The notes: generated by a model not told the origin, from the sequence alone. Positions 1 to 6,230 are shown, numbered from the stretch's first letter. The stretch is DNA of 6,349 nucleotides from Bacillota bacterium (GCA_023381095.1 JAMCTO010000224.1:1-6349); one strand, 5' to 3'. Numbers and translations are program-made.

Positions 1-12
1 ATTGCGGTCCAT
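1..12 (-). CDS. possible 5' end of a downstream minus-strand gene (partial)
   Basis: An ATG on the minus strand (bases 12-10) opens a frame of only four codons (M-D-R-N) before the window ends. A run of seven G lies five bases upstream (bases 24-18 on the plus strand are C), the same arrangement used by clpX in this window. A candidate promoter lies further upstream. In Bacillus, lonA follows lonB, so a second lon gene is a possible identity. Four residues cannot show this, so no product is proposed and the call itself is tentative. Confidence 0.3.
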
Positions 13-47
13 AACGTCCCCCCCAACACCAACTCAGTTAGTTTCTC

Positions 48-83
48 ATTCTAACATCTATCGAAAAACGGTTCCACTGACAA
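48..83 (-). promoter_or_regulatory. candidate sigma-A-type promoter downstream of lonB
   Basis: Read on the minus strand, TTGTCA (83-78) matches five of six bases of the -35 consensus. It is followed after 17 bases by a poor -10 (TAGATG, 60-55). A better -10, TAGAAT (53-48), lies seven bases further on, but its spacing to TTGTCA is too long. The site lies between the lonB terminator hairpin and the putative start at base 12, where a promoter for a separate downstream gene would be expected. The exact -10 is unresolved. Confidence 0.3.
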
Positions 84-84
84 C

Positions 85-113
85 CCAGGCGGTCTCATTG
101 AGAGACCGCCTGG
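85..113 (-). terminator. hairpin terminator after lonB
   Basis: Bases 85-96 and 102-113 form a perfect 12-bp, GC-rich inverted repeat around a 5-base loop, starting 20 bases past the lonB stop. The run of T expected just after the stem is weak on the minus strand (GTTGTC, with five T only about 15 bases on). It is therefore either an inefficient intrinsic terminator or a 3'-end stabilising hairpin. The position supports it as the end of the lonB transcript. Confidence 0.65.
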
Positions 114-132
114 CCACACATTCTGATAGTCG

Positions 133-1815
133 TTATTGTGCCGTGGAAGGGCTCGCTGTGAGCAAGTCGGTCTGAGGCACAGGCGATGACGCTGCAATCG
201 GCTCGGCAATCACCATAGCCAAGTCAATAACTTCTGGTAAGGTGTCGACCGCGATAACCTCCACACCCATATGGCGAAATACTTCCTGCCAATTGTCGCG
301 AGGAATCACGATTCGTTTGCACCCTGCCTGTCGAGCTGCCTCCACTTTAGCCACAACGCCGCCTACTGGCTTTACCAAACCTCGAATCGATAATTCTCCG
401 GTCATCGCAATTCGGTTGTCACAAGGCTTTTTGGTGATTGCTGAATATACCGCCGTGGCAATGGCTACGCCAGCTGACGGCCCATCAAGAGGAACTCCTC
501 CCGGAAAGTTTACATGCAGGTCATAATCTGCTGTTTCCAGTCCCACGATGTTGCGTAGCACAGTAAGCACATTTTCGACGGAACTACGAGCCATCGATTT
601 GCGTCGCACGGTACGACCTTGTCCGCCCATTTCCTCCTCATCGACAACGCCGGTAACCCAGAGCTTTCCCTGCCCATCCATGACAGGGTGAGCGACGGCT
701 TCCACCTCAAGCATCGTTCCCATATTAGGCCCGTACACGGCCAGGCCATTGACCATGCCAACCAATGGTTCGGTGGCCACTTGTTTTTCTGGGCGTGGGT
801 TGTAATGCCCAGACTGGACAACCCATTCCACATCCGCTTGTGTAATCACTTTCCGGTTTTCCGTCAGGCCCACACCCGCGGCTATTTCTACCATATTGAC
901 CGCTTCGCGACCGTTGGTCGCATATTTCTTGATCACCTCTAGTGCTTCACGCTCTACTTCCACTCCTACGCGCTTCACGGCGTTAGCAGCTACCGCATAG
1001 ACTTCATCGGGAACCAGCCCCCGAAAGTATATTTCTACGCAACGCGAGCGAATCGCTGGCGGTATTTCGTGGGGTTGCCGCGTAGTAGCGCCCACTAGCC
1101 GGAAGTCGGCAGGTAGTCCATTTTCAAAAATGTCCTGAATGTGTACAGGAATGTTAGCATCTTCAGCATTATAATAGGCAGACTCCAAAAAAACCTTCCG
1201 GTCTTCCAGAACTTTTAGCAGTTTGTTTAATTGTATCGGGTGAAGTTCCCCTATCTCATCAATGAACAGGATTCCTCCATGGGCCTTGGTTACCGCACCT
1301 GGCTTAGGCTGAGGAATACCGGCCATTCCCAGGGGCCCGGCCCCCTGATAAATAGGGTCATGTACCGAACCAATTAACGGATCGGCAATGCCGCGTTCAT
1401 CAAATCGCGCGGTGGTAGCATCTAGTTCCATAAATTTCGCTTCAGGCAAAAAAGGCGTCCAACTGTTTTTCTTGGCCTCTTCTAGAACTAAACGTGCGGC
1501 CGCGGTTTTACCGACCCCCGGCGGTCCATAGACGATGACGTGTTGAGGATTAGGACCACATAAGGCGGCTTTAAGCGCGCGAATGCCGTCCTCCTGCCCG
1601 ACGATTTCCTCAAACCGCGTAGGCCGCGTTCTTTCCGACAACGGCTCGCTAAGATGGATCGCGCGCAATCGCCGAAGCTTTTCAATTTCTTTCTTCGATT
1701 CACGTTCGACAGCCACCTTATTCCCTTGTTGGGATTTGAGAAGGTTCCAAAAGTACAGACCAATCACTATCGCAAAGAAGAATTGTATGAAGGTGGCGAT
1801 GTTAGCGAAGTTCAT
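133..1815 (-). CDS. lonB: ATP-dependent protease LonB, membrane-anchored (Bacillus type)
   Basis: A 560-residue AAA+ serine protease that hydrolyses ATP to unfold and degrade proteins. Residues about 7-25 are a hydrophobic membrane segment, followed by a charged linker. The AAA+ module has Walker A GPPGVGKT (97-104), Walker B GILFIDEIGEL (181-191, D186/E187), sensor 1 GATT (242-245), arginine finger region IPPAIRSR (251-258) and a sensor 2 Arg in GREAVN (R303). The C-terminal Lon protease domain has DGPSAG with catalytic Ser447. Lys490 follows 43 residues later, the same spacing as the Ser-Lys dyad of E. coli Lon. There is no long LonA substrate-binding N-domain, and the length is near B. subtilis LonB (about 550), which localises to the forespore membrane. 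The start is fixed by AAGGAGGG five bases upstream. The tail (535-560) is low in complexity. All key residues are present, so it should be active. It is transcribed separately from clpX, behind the terminator at 1998-2030. Confidence 0.95.
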   Translation of the reverse strand: MNFANIATFIQFFFAIVIGLYFWNLLKSQQGNKVAVERESKKEIEKLRRLRAIHLSEPLSERTRPTRFEEIVGQEDGIRALKAALCGPNPQHVIVYGPPGVGKTAAARLVLEEAKKNSWTPFLPEAKFMELDATTARFDERGIADPLIGSVHDPIYQGAGPLGMAGIPQPKPGAVTKAHGGILFIDEIGELHPIQLNKLLKVLEDRKVFLESAYYNAEDANIPVHIQDIFENGLPADFRLVGATTRQPHEIPPAIRSRCVEIYFRGLVPDEVYAVAANAVKRVGVEVEREALEVIKKYATNGREAVNMVEIAAGVGLTENRKVITQADVEWVVQSGHYNPRPEKQVATEPLVGMVNGLAVYGPNMGTMLEVEAVAHPVMDGQGKLWVTGVVDEEEMGGQGRTVRRKSMARSSVENVLTVLRNIVGLETADYDLHVNFPGGVPLDGPSAGVAIATAVYSAITKKPCDNRIAMTGELSIRGLVKPVGGVVAKVEAARQAGCKRIVIPRDNWQEVFRHMGVEVIAVDTLPEVIDLAMVIAEPIAASSPVPQTDLLTASPSTAQ

Positions 1816-1820
1816 CGCGA

Positions 1821-1829
1821 CCCTCCTTT
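1821..1829 (-). promoter_or_regulatory. lonB ribosome binding site
   Basis: The minus strand reads AAAGGAGGG, a near-perfect Shine-Dalgarno sequence, with five bases before the lonB ATG. It fixes the start at 1815. Confidence 0.85.
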
Positions 1830-1848
1830 CCGCGAACCGTGATTTTGA

Positions 1849-1854
1849 ATTGTA
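1849..1854 (-). promoter_or_regulatory. candidate -10 element for lonB
   Basis: TACAAT on the minus strand matches five of six -10 bases and lies 33 bases upstream of the lonB ATG. No good -35 stands 16-18 bases further upstream (ATGCGA at 17). If real, it is weak, activator-dependent, or read by another sigma factor; lonB of B. subtilis is controlled by the forespore sigma F. The rest of 1855-1997 holds no gene I can support. A 15-codon minus-strand frame there lacks a ribosome binding site. Confidence 0.3.
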
Positions 1855-1997
1855 TCGGAATTATTTGAGGCTCGCATTCGTAGTCTCCCCAAATTTGCAC
1901 ACCTCACTTAAGCCAAATCATGGACCAAACCTGTAATGATATCCTTCAGTATGCCCAGGAACCATGGAGTTTAGGCTAAAATGGCATTGCATCAATG

Positions 1998-2030
1998 AAA
2001 AAGCCCCCACCCTGAAATATGGTGGGGGCT
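1998..2030 (-). terminator. intrinsic terminator of the tig-clpP-clpX operon
   Basis: Bases 2002-2011 and 2021-2030 form a perfect 10-bp stem rich in G and C around a 9-base loop. On the minus strand it is followed directly by a run of T (AAAAA at 1998-2002 on the plus strand, partly inside the stem). It begins about 20 bases after the clpX stop. This is a textbook Rho-independent terminator, and it separates clpX from lonB transcriptionally. Confidence 0.9.
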
Positions 2031-2051
2031 GAAGACTCCAGACTAGGAAAC

Positions 2052-3332
2052 TTAAGCTGTTTCTTCTTTTTGTTTCTTATTGCGATTTTTAGCACGATCC
2101 TGGGTGGTAACCAACAACGGTGCGTCGTGATTCTCCACCACTTCACGTGTCACCACACATTTAGCGATATCATTACGACTCGGCATATCGTACATGACAT
2201 CGAGCATAATATCTTCGATGATGGCCCGCAAGGCACGGGCACCCGTATTGCGCCGCATTGCTTCGCGAGCGACCGCTCGAATCGCATCTTCTTTGAACTC
2301 CAACTCCACACTGTCTAAAGACAGCATCTTTTGATACTGCTTGACGAGCGCGTTGCGGGGTTCAGTCAGAATTTGCACCAAGGCGGCTTCATCCAGTGCA
2401 TCTAACGTCACAGTCACCGGCAGTCGGCCGACAAATTCCGGTATCAAACCAAATTTGAGCAGATCCTCGGGCATGATTTTCACCAAAATATCTCCAATGT
2501 TACCATCGTGAGGAGACTGGATTTCGGCATTGAATCCAAGCCCTTTACGGCCAATCCGCCGCTTAATCAATTTTTCGATGCCGTCAAATGCACCGCCGAC
2601 AATGAAGAGAATGTTTGTCGTGTCAATTTGGATAAACTCTTGGTGCGGATGCTTGCGCCCCCCTTGAGGTGGAACAGAAGCCACCGTGCCCTCAAGAATC
2701 TTTAGCAGTGCTTGCTGTACACCTTCGCCGGAAACATCTCGGGTAATCGAGGGATTTTCCGACTTCCGTGCGATTTTATCCACTTCGTCGATGTATACAA
2801 TGCCCTTCTCGGCCTTCTCCACATCGTAGTCCGCTGCTTGGATCAGTTTGAGCAGGATATTTTCCACATCCTCACCCACGTATCCCGCCTCGGTTAACGA
2901 GGTTGCGTCCGCAATCGCAAAGGGCACATTGAGAATTTTAGCCAAGGTCTGTGCTAGCAGCGTTTTTCCGGATCCGGTTGGCCCCAGCATTAAAATATTT
3001 GACTTTTGCAGTTCCACATCATCGACCTTGTTTCCCAGGTTGATGCGTTTGTAGTGGTTATACACTGCAACCGACAAGGTCTTTTTAGCCCGATCTTGTC
3101 CGATTACGTACTGATCCAGTATGGCCCGGATTTCTTGGGGCTTAGGGATGTCCTTGAGTTCAAATTCTACATCGTCACTCAACTCTTCCTCAATGATCTC
3201 AGAGCAGAGCTCAACGCACTCATCACAAATATAGACGCCGCCCGGACCTGCGATTAGGCGTTTGACTTGGTCCTGGTATTTGCCACAGAACGAGCATTTT
3301 AGTTGCCCTTTTTCATCAGTGAACTTGAACAT
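2052..3332 (-). CDS. clpX: ATP-dependent Clp protease ATP-binding subunit ClpX
   Basis: A 426-residue AAA+ unfoldase that recognises tagged or native substrates, unfolds them with ATP and feeds them into ClpP in the cytoplasm. An N-terminal zinc-binding domain carries four cysteines (C13, C16, C36, C39). The ATPase module has Walker A GPTGSGKT (117-124), the pore-1 loop GYVG (150-153), Walker [12 protein letters not shown] (177-187, D182/E183), the [10 protein letters not shown] pore-2 region (195-204), the RKH loop (226-228), the arginine finger in FVGRLPV (R303) and sensor 2 in GARALR (R366). The ClpP-docking loop reads LGF (265-267) instead of the usual IGF, a conservative change. Length and order are normal for the family. 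The start is supported by a G-rich site (AAGGGGGGG, five bases before the ATG). It lies 56 bases after clpP with no hairpin between them, so the two are likely cotranscribed and supply both parts of ClpXP. Confidence 0.98.
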   Translation of the reverse strand: MFKFTDEKGQLKCSFCGKYQDQVKRLIAGPGGVYICDECVELCSEIIEEELSDDVEFELKDIPKPQEIRAILDQYVIGQDRAKKTLSVAVYNHYKRINLGNKVDDVELQKSNILMLGPTGSGKTLLAQTLAKILNVPFAIADATSLTEAGYVGEDVENILLKLIQAADYDVEKAEKGIVYIDEVDKIARKSENPSITRDVSGEGVQQALLKILEGTVASVPPQGGRKHPHQEFIQIDTTNILFIVGGAFDGIEKLIKRRIGRKGLGFNAEIQSPHDGNIGDILVKIMPEDLLKFGLIPEFVGRLPVTVTLDALDEAALVQILTEPRNALVKQYQKMLSLDSVELEFKEDAIRAVAREAMRRNTGARALRAIIEDIMLDVMYDMPSRNDIAKCVVTREVVENHDAPLLVTTQDRAKNRNKKQKEETA

Positions 3333-3337
3333 GTAAG

Positions 3338-3346
3338 CCCCCCCTT
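3338..3346 (-). promoter_or_regulatory. unusual G-tract ribosome binding site of clpX
   Basis: The minus strand reads AAGGGGGGG, five bases before the clpX ATG. It pairs less well with the 16S tail than the AGGAGG sites of lonB and clpP. The G run could be prone to slippage or to secondary structure. Confidence 0.6.
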
Positions 3347-3388
3347 ATCCGGCGACCAAACGGCACATCAAGATTTTCCATCTATATC

Positions 3389-4024
3389 TCAAGAAGGATT
3401 ATCCTTAGCCGGATTGTCCTTTTCGCCTACCTCACTAGCTCGTGGTGCCACGACCTCGTCAATCAAATGATATGCGCGAGCTTCCTCGGCAGTCATCCAG
3501 TAATCGCGCTGGGTTTCTTCCAAAATTTGCTCCAAAGAGTGGTTGGTATGATTGGCCAAAATCTGGGCCAGTGCCTCACGGCTCCTTAACAACTCCTTCA
3601 TTTGAATCTCAACGTCGGTGGTTTTCCCGCCCAGGTTATTGATCCATGGCTCGTGAATCATCACGCGAGCATTGGGCAAGGCAAAACGCTTCCCTGCTGC
3701 ACCGCCCGACAGTAGCAGTGCCCCCATGCTTGCGGCCATGCCTACACAGATGGTTGAGACCGCAGGTTTGATGTATTGCATAGTGTCGTAAATTCCGAGT
3801 CCTGCGCTCACCGAACCGCCTGGGGAGTTGATATACACGTGAATATCCCTCTCGGGATCGTCACTTTCCAAAAACAACAATTGGGCAACCACAAGATTTG
3901 CCACATCGTCATCAATAGCGCTGCCTAAAAAGATAATGCGTTCCTTAAGAAGTCGAGAGTAGATATCATAGGAACGTTCCCCTCGGTTGGTCTGCTCGAC
4001 AACCATCGGCACTAAATAACTCAT
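3389..4024 (-). CDS. clpP: ATP-dependent Clp protease proteolytic subunit ClpP
   Basis: A 211-residue serine peptidase that forms the two-ring, 14-subunit chamber where ClpX delivers unfolded proteins. Catalytic residues by family alignment are Ser99 (GMAASMG), His124 (MIHEP) and Asp174 (TQRDYW). The oxyanion-strand region SPGGSVSAG and the N-terminal [17 protein letters not shown] stretch are typical. The start at 4024 is chosen because GGGAGGAG lies four bases upstream and the protein then begins like other ClpPs (M-S-Y-L-V-P). An upstream in-frame ATG at 4048 overlaps the tig stop as ATGA but has no good ribosome site and would add eight atypical residues. The stretch after His124 ([14 protein letters not shown]) departs from the common HQPLGG form and is one residue longer than in E. 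coli. The C-terminus is a short hydrophilic tail in which DNP occurs twice. It sits 20 bases after tig and 56 before clpX, so the three genes probably form one operon. Confidence 0.97.
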   Translation of the reverse strand: MSYLVPMVVEQTNRGERSYDIYSRLLKERIIFLGSAIDDDVANLVVAQLLFLESDDPERDIHVYINSPGGSVSAGLGIYDTMQYIKPAVSTICVGMAASMGALLLSGGAAGKRFALPNARVMIHEPWINNLGGKTTDVEIQMKELLRSREALAQILANHTNHSLEQILEETQRDYWMTAEEARAYHLIDEVVAPRASEVGEKDNPAKDNPS

Positions 4025-4028
4025 GTGT

Positions 4029-4036
4029 CTCCTCCC
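4029..4036 (-). promoter_or_regulatory. clpP ribosome binding site that decides the start
   Basis: The minus strand reads GGGAGGAG, followed by ACAC and the ATG at 4024. It favours this start over the upstream in-frame ATG at 4048, which overlaps the tig stop and lacks a comparable site. Confidence 0.8.
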
Positions 4037-4044
4037 TGTCCAGC

Positions 4045-5352
4045 TCATGCCGGTTCAGCTTCTTCAGACTTCGCTGTGGCCAGGAACTCGCTGGCTTTGG
4101 ACAATAACATATTCTCGCGCAGTGACTCAAATTCTCCACGCTGTTTAAATAGTCGAACCAGCGCAGTTAATGGTTGCTTATACATTTCCGCTATAGGCCG
4201 AATAGAATCCAGCACCTCATCTTCGCTTACCGTGAGTTTCTGGTCTCTAGCCACAGCTTCCAACAGCAATTGTTCCTTTACCCGCTCTTCTGCTTGAGGT
4301 CGCAATTCCAGCTGCAACGCTTCCAACGGAATTTGGCGACTTTCGAGATACTCCTCCAACGTTGCTCCCATCCGAGCCAGGCTGTTTTGCATTTCATGGA
4401 GCAGCTGATGCACCACATCAGCTACCAAAGCCGATGGTACATCAATTACTACGCGCTCCTTCAGTTTACCCAAGATCTCCGCCAAGCGATCACTTTTTGC
4501 CTGAGCCTCAATACGGCTCTTAACGGTATTCGCCACGCGTTCTTGCAATTCCTGCAAAGACTCTAAACCTACCGCTTTGGCCAATTCCTCATCCACCGCG
4601 GGAACTTCCTGGCGTTTGTTTTCCGTCACTTCGATTTCGAATCGCACATCCTTGCCCGCCAGTGTCACATCGGGATGCGATGTGGGATAAGTCAGGCGGA
4701 CCGTTTGCGGTTCCCCCACTTTGAATCCGATGAGCTGCGTTTCCAACCCTTCGACTACGGTTCCACTGCCCACTTCAATACCATAGGCATCATCATCGAC
4801 AAAGGGTTCTTCGAATTCATCCTCTTCAACGAACCCCTTCAATTTCACAATAATATGGTTTCCCATTGATACCGGTTCGTCGTCGGCCGGGACCAGTTGC
4901 GCTTGACTCCGAGCTACGGATTGCAATTCCTGTTCTATATCTTCATCTGTTACTTCACGAACGGTTAAGGGTATCGTCAACAAGTCGTGGTAGTCTCCCA
5001 GTTCGATAACCGGCTTGGTCTCCACTTCAATATCAAATTGAAAGGGGGCCCCGTCTTCTAATGTGACAACCTTAATGCTCGGTTGCGCGACCGGCTCAAT
5101 TGCGGCTTGCTGCACAGCTTCCGTATAACGAGTCTCCACCACCTTCTCGGCAGCTTCCTGCAACAACACTCCTCGTCCCACATACCGCTCGAAAATAGGA
5201 CGGGGAACTTTACCGCGACGAAATCCCGGAATGTTGTATTTAGACACCACGGACCGAAACGCCTTATCCATCGCCACCGACATTTCGGCCGGATCAATGG
5301 TCACCGAAACTTTAGCGACAGAATTCGGTAGTCGCTCTAATGCCACTTGCAT
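4045..5352 (-). CDS. tig: trigger factor, ribosome-associated chaperone and prolyl isomerase
   Basis: A 435-residue chaperone that binds near the ribosome exit tunnel, shelters nascent chains and can catalyse peptidyl-prolyl isomerisation. The N-terminal ribosome-binding domain holds the family signature GFRRGKVP (43-50), which contacts ribosomal protein L23. An FKBP-like isomerase domain spans about 162-243 ([10 protein letters not shown] opening, then [15 protein letters not shown]). The alpha-helical C-terminal domain that forms the chaperone cradle fills about 250-425 and is rich in Glu, Leu and Gln. Length is typical of the family (about 430). The start has GGGGAGGA ten bases upstream, slightly long spacing but the only good candidate. 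It is the first gene of the operon, behind the promoter at 5393-5420. Its stop overlaps an alternative clpP ATG by four bases. Confidence 0.98.
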   Translation of the reverse strand: MQVALERLPNSVAKVSVTIDPAEMSVAMDKAFRSVVSKYNIPGFRRGKVPRPIFERYVGRGVLLQEAAEKVVETRYTEAVQQAAIEPVAQPSIKVVTLEDGAPFQFDIEVETKPVIELGDYHDLLTIPLTVREVTDEDIEQELQSVARSQAQLVPADDEPVSMGNHIIVKLKGFVEEDEFEEPFVDDDAYGIEVGSGTVVEGLETQLIGFKVGEPQTVRLTYPTSHPDVTLAGKDVRFEIEVTENKRQEVPAVDEELAKAVGLESLQELQERVANTVKSRIEAQAKSDRLAEILGKLKERVVIDVPSALVADVVHQLLHEMQNSLARMGATLEEYLESRQIPLEALQLELRPQAEERVKEQLLLEAVARDQKLTVSEDEVLDSIRPIAEMYKQPLTALVRLFKQRGEFESLRENMLLSKASEFLATAKSEEAEPA

Positions 5353-5362
5353 ACCTTGACAA

Positions 5363-5370
5363 TCCTCCCC
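5363..5370 (-). promoter_or_regulatory. tig ribosome binding site
   Basis: The minus strand reads GGGGAGGA, ten bases before the tig ATG. Spacing is at the long end, but no alternative start in the frame is better placed. Confidence 0.65.
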
Positions 5371-5392
5371 ATAACCCGTTGCAATTCAACCT

Positions 5393-5420
5393 ATTATAGC
5401 ATGCGATATTCCTTATGCAA
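5393..5420 (-). promoter_or_regulatory. extended -10 promoter of the tig-clpP-clpX operon
   Basis: On the minus strand, a perfect TATAAT (5398-5393) is preceded by TGC, giving the extended -10 form TGnTATAAT. A partial -35, TTGCAT (5420-5415), lies 16 bases upstream. The predicted transcript would start near 5386 and have a leader of about 34 bases containing the tig ribosome site. No CIRCE or CtsR operator was seen here, so constitutive housekeeping expression is the simplest reading. Confidence 0.8.
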
Positions 5421-5447
5421 CAAAACCAGAGGCGCATACATCGCCTC
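5421..5447 (-). terminator. terminator of the tRNA cluster
   Basis: GAGGCG (5447-5442) and CGCCTC (5434-5429) form a 6-bp stem with a 7-base loop on the minus strand, followed by TGGTTTTGTT. It begins five bases after the CCA end of tRNA-Gly. The T-rich tail runs directly into the -35 region of the tig promoter. Confidence 0.7.
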
Positions 5448-5452
5448 GGTAA

Positions 5453-5527
5453 TGGAGCGGAAGACGGGATTTGAACCCGCGACCCTCGCCTTGGCAAGGC
5501 GATGCTCTACCACTGAGCTACTTCCGC
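5453..5527 (-). tRNA. tRNA-Gly (anticodon GCC)
   Basis: A cloverleaf on the minus strand with a 7-bp acceptor GCGGAAG/CTTCCGC, D arm AGCTC..GAGC, and anticodon loop TTGCCAA with GCC at 5495-5493 on a TCGCC/GGCGA stem. The T arm GCGGGTTCAAATCCCGT and an encoded CCA end are present. It reads GGC and GGU glycine codons. It is the last tRNA of the cluster, seven bases after tRNA-Leu. Confidence 0.96.
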
Positions 5528-5533
5528 AATGGA

Positions 5534-5617
5534 TGGTGCGAGGGAAGGGACTTGAACCCTTACGCCTTGCGGCACGAGATCCTAAGTCTCGCATGTCTGC
5601 CATTCCATCACCCTCGC
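5534..5617 (-). tRNA. tRNA-Leu (anticodon TAG)
   Basis: An 84-base class II tRNA on the minus strand: acceptor GCGAGGG/CCCTCGC, anticodon loop CTTAGGA with TAG at 5584-5582, and a long variable arm (TGCCGCAAGGCGT) typical of Leu. The T arm GGGTTCAAGTCCC and an encoded CCA are present. It reads CUA and related CUN leucine codons. Three bases separate it from tRNA-Arg. Confidence 0.96.
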
Positions 5618-5620
5618 AAA

Positions 5621-5696
5621 TGGTGCGCCCGGTAGGATTTGAACCTACGACCTGCGGATTCGAAGTCCGTCACTCTATCCCCTGAGCTACGGGCGC
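5621..5696 (-). tRNA. tRNA-Arg (anticodon TCG)
   Basis: A 76-base tRNA on the minus strand: acceptor GCGCCCG/CGGGCGC, D arm AGCTC..GAG, anticodon loop CTTCGAA with TCG at 5663-5661 on a CGGA stem, T arm TAGGTTCAAATCCTA, discriminator A and encoded CCA. An unmodified TCG anticodon reads CGA and CGG. The gene starts immediately after a T-run that follows a small hairpin (see 5700-5719). Confidence 0.95.
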
Positions 5697-5699
5697 GAT

Positions 5700-5719
5700 A
5701 AAAAACCCGGTTTCCCGGG
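5700..5719 (-). terminator. terminator-like hairpin between tRNA-His and tRNA-Arg
   Basis: On the minus strand, CCCGG and CCGGG close a GAAA tetraloop (5719-5706) and are followed by six T (5705-5700). The form is that of a small intrinsic terminator, but the stem has only five pairs. It lies three bases before tRNA-Arg, leaving no room for a separate promoter. If it works, it should be leaky, or it may act in tRNA processing. Confidence 0.45.
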
Positions 5720-5727
5720 AAAACTTT

Positions 5728-5805
5728 TGGGGTGAATGAGGGGACTTGAACCCCCGACCCCCAGGGCCACAACCTGGTGCTCTAACCAGCTGAGCTACAT
5801 CCACC
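5728..5805 (-). tRNA. tRNA-His (anticodon GTG)
   Basis: A cloverleaf on the minus strand with acceptor GTGGATG/CATTCAC (one G-T pair), D arm AGCTC..GAGC, anticodon loop TTGTGGC with GTG at 5770-5768 on a CCAGG/CCTGG stem, T arm GGGGGTTCAAGTCCCC and an encoded CCA. The extra G at -1 (5805) opposite discriminator C73 (5731) is encoded, the identity mark read by histidyl-tRNA synthetase. It is the first tRNA of the cluster. Confidence 0.95.
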
Positions 5806-5863
5806 ATGTTTAGCATTTACTTGCCCCGCGACGCGTTACCAGCAGCATTTCTAGCGTTAACAG

Positions 5864-6155
5864 ATGAAAACATATCATATAAAGAGTCAAAATGCAAGAT
5901 GCCTGGTTAAGTGGGGTGTATCTCACTTTGGTGAGGAAATTTTTGGTATTAGTGCCCAGGATTATACCGCAATGGGCTTACCTATTGGATCCGGGATCGT
6001 CGAAGGCGCCTTTAAAACCGTGTTAACACAACGTCTGACTGCAGGAGGTTGCGAGTACGCATCAAGGATCTCAGGCCATGGCGACCTTGGGTGCGCTCCA
6101 TCGATCCGAACGCAGAACTGGACCGTATTCTTTCGTCGAACAAATGGTCGCATAA
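5864..6155 (+). pseudogene. truncated, frameshifted ISKra4-like transposase remnant
   Basis: The plus-strand frame from 5864 encodes G-L-P-I-G-S-G-I-V-E-G-A (about residues 38-49) followed by F-K-T-V-L-T-Q-R-L. This closely resembles the C-terminal segment of ISKra4-family transposases, including the Glu likely to be catalytic. After Q-R-L-T-A-G-G the similarity leaves this frame. It seems to continue briefly in a second frame (R-I-K-D, about 6058-6069) and then in a third (G-S-Q-A-M-A-T-L-G-A-L-H-R-S-E from 6066), which ends at TAA 6153-6155. That implies a net loss of about two bases near 6048-6069. Only the last 95 or so residues of a normally far larger protein remain, and a stop lies just upstream at 5858-5860. 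No terminal inverted repeats or target duplication were identified. The original frame runs on to a stop near 6232, but that tail is not transposase-like. It is surely non-functional; the family assignment is from remembered motifs. Confidence 0.75.
5869..5897 (-). promoter_or_regulatory. weak candidate promoter for the tRNA cluster
   Basis: On the minus strand, TTGCAT (5897-5892) and TATGTT (5874-5869) are 17 bases apart; TATGAT (5878-5873) lies within the same stretch. A transcript would start about 57 bases before tRNA-His. The site lies inside the transposase remnant. Nothing better was found in the 58 bases next to the tRNA, so this is a guess by elimination. Confidence 0.25.
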
Positions 6156-6199
6156 CTCTGGTCACAATCGTGAGGTACGCCCTCCGATTCGGAAGCATC

Positions 6200-6230
6200 T
6201 TGTCAAAATACCCCCTCTACCTTGTATACT
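6200..6230 (+). promoter_or_regulatory. candidate promoter for the right-edge gene
   Basis: TTGTCA (6200-6205) and TATACT (6225-6230) each match five of six consensus bases, with a long 19-base spacer. Transcription would start near 6237, giving a leader of about 70 bases. A modest 6-bp inverted repeat in the leader (6257-6262 with 6277-6282) has a 14-base loop and no T run, so it is not a terminator. The promoter sits just past the transposase remnant and could be either native or element-derived. Confidence 0.45.

Noticed and set aside
619..942. Plus-strand open frames inside lonB
   Set aside because: They are antisense to well-conserved lonB coding sequence, with no ribosome site or recognisable product.
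2019..2318. Plus-strand open frame starting inside the clpX terminator, with a hydrophobic stretch
   Set aside because: It runs antisense to the conserved 3' end of clpX. The hydrophobic run comes from reading the complement of lysine-rich codons.
5353..5452. CIRCE or CtsR heat-shock operator before tig
   Set aside because: Neither the CIRCE inverted repeat nor the tandem CtsR heptamer can be seen here or upstream of clpX and lonB.
5347..5685. A 112-codon plus-strand open frame and several minus-strand frames across the tRNA cluster
   Set aside because: They translate tRNA genes. The plus-strand product contains G-F-E-P-A-T and G-F-E-P-T-T motifs, a well-known artefact of antisense T-arm sequence.
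5806..5910. A 34-codon plus-strand frame starting at ATG 5806
   Set aside because: Its ATG lies against the tRNA-His 5' end, it has no ribosome site and it does not resemble any protein I know.
5962..6198. Minus-strand open frame antisense to the transposase remnant
   Set aside because: The plus strand carries clear transposase motifs here. The minus frame lacks a ribosome site and similarity.
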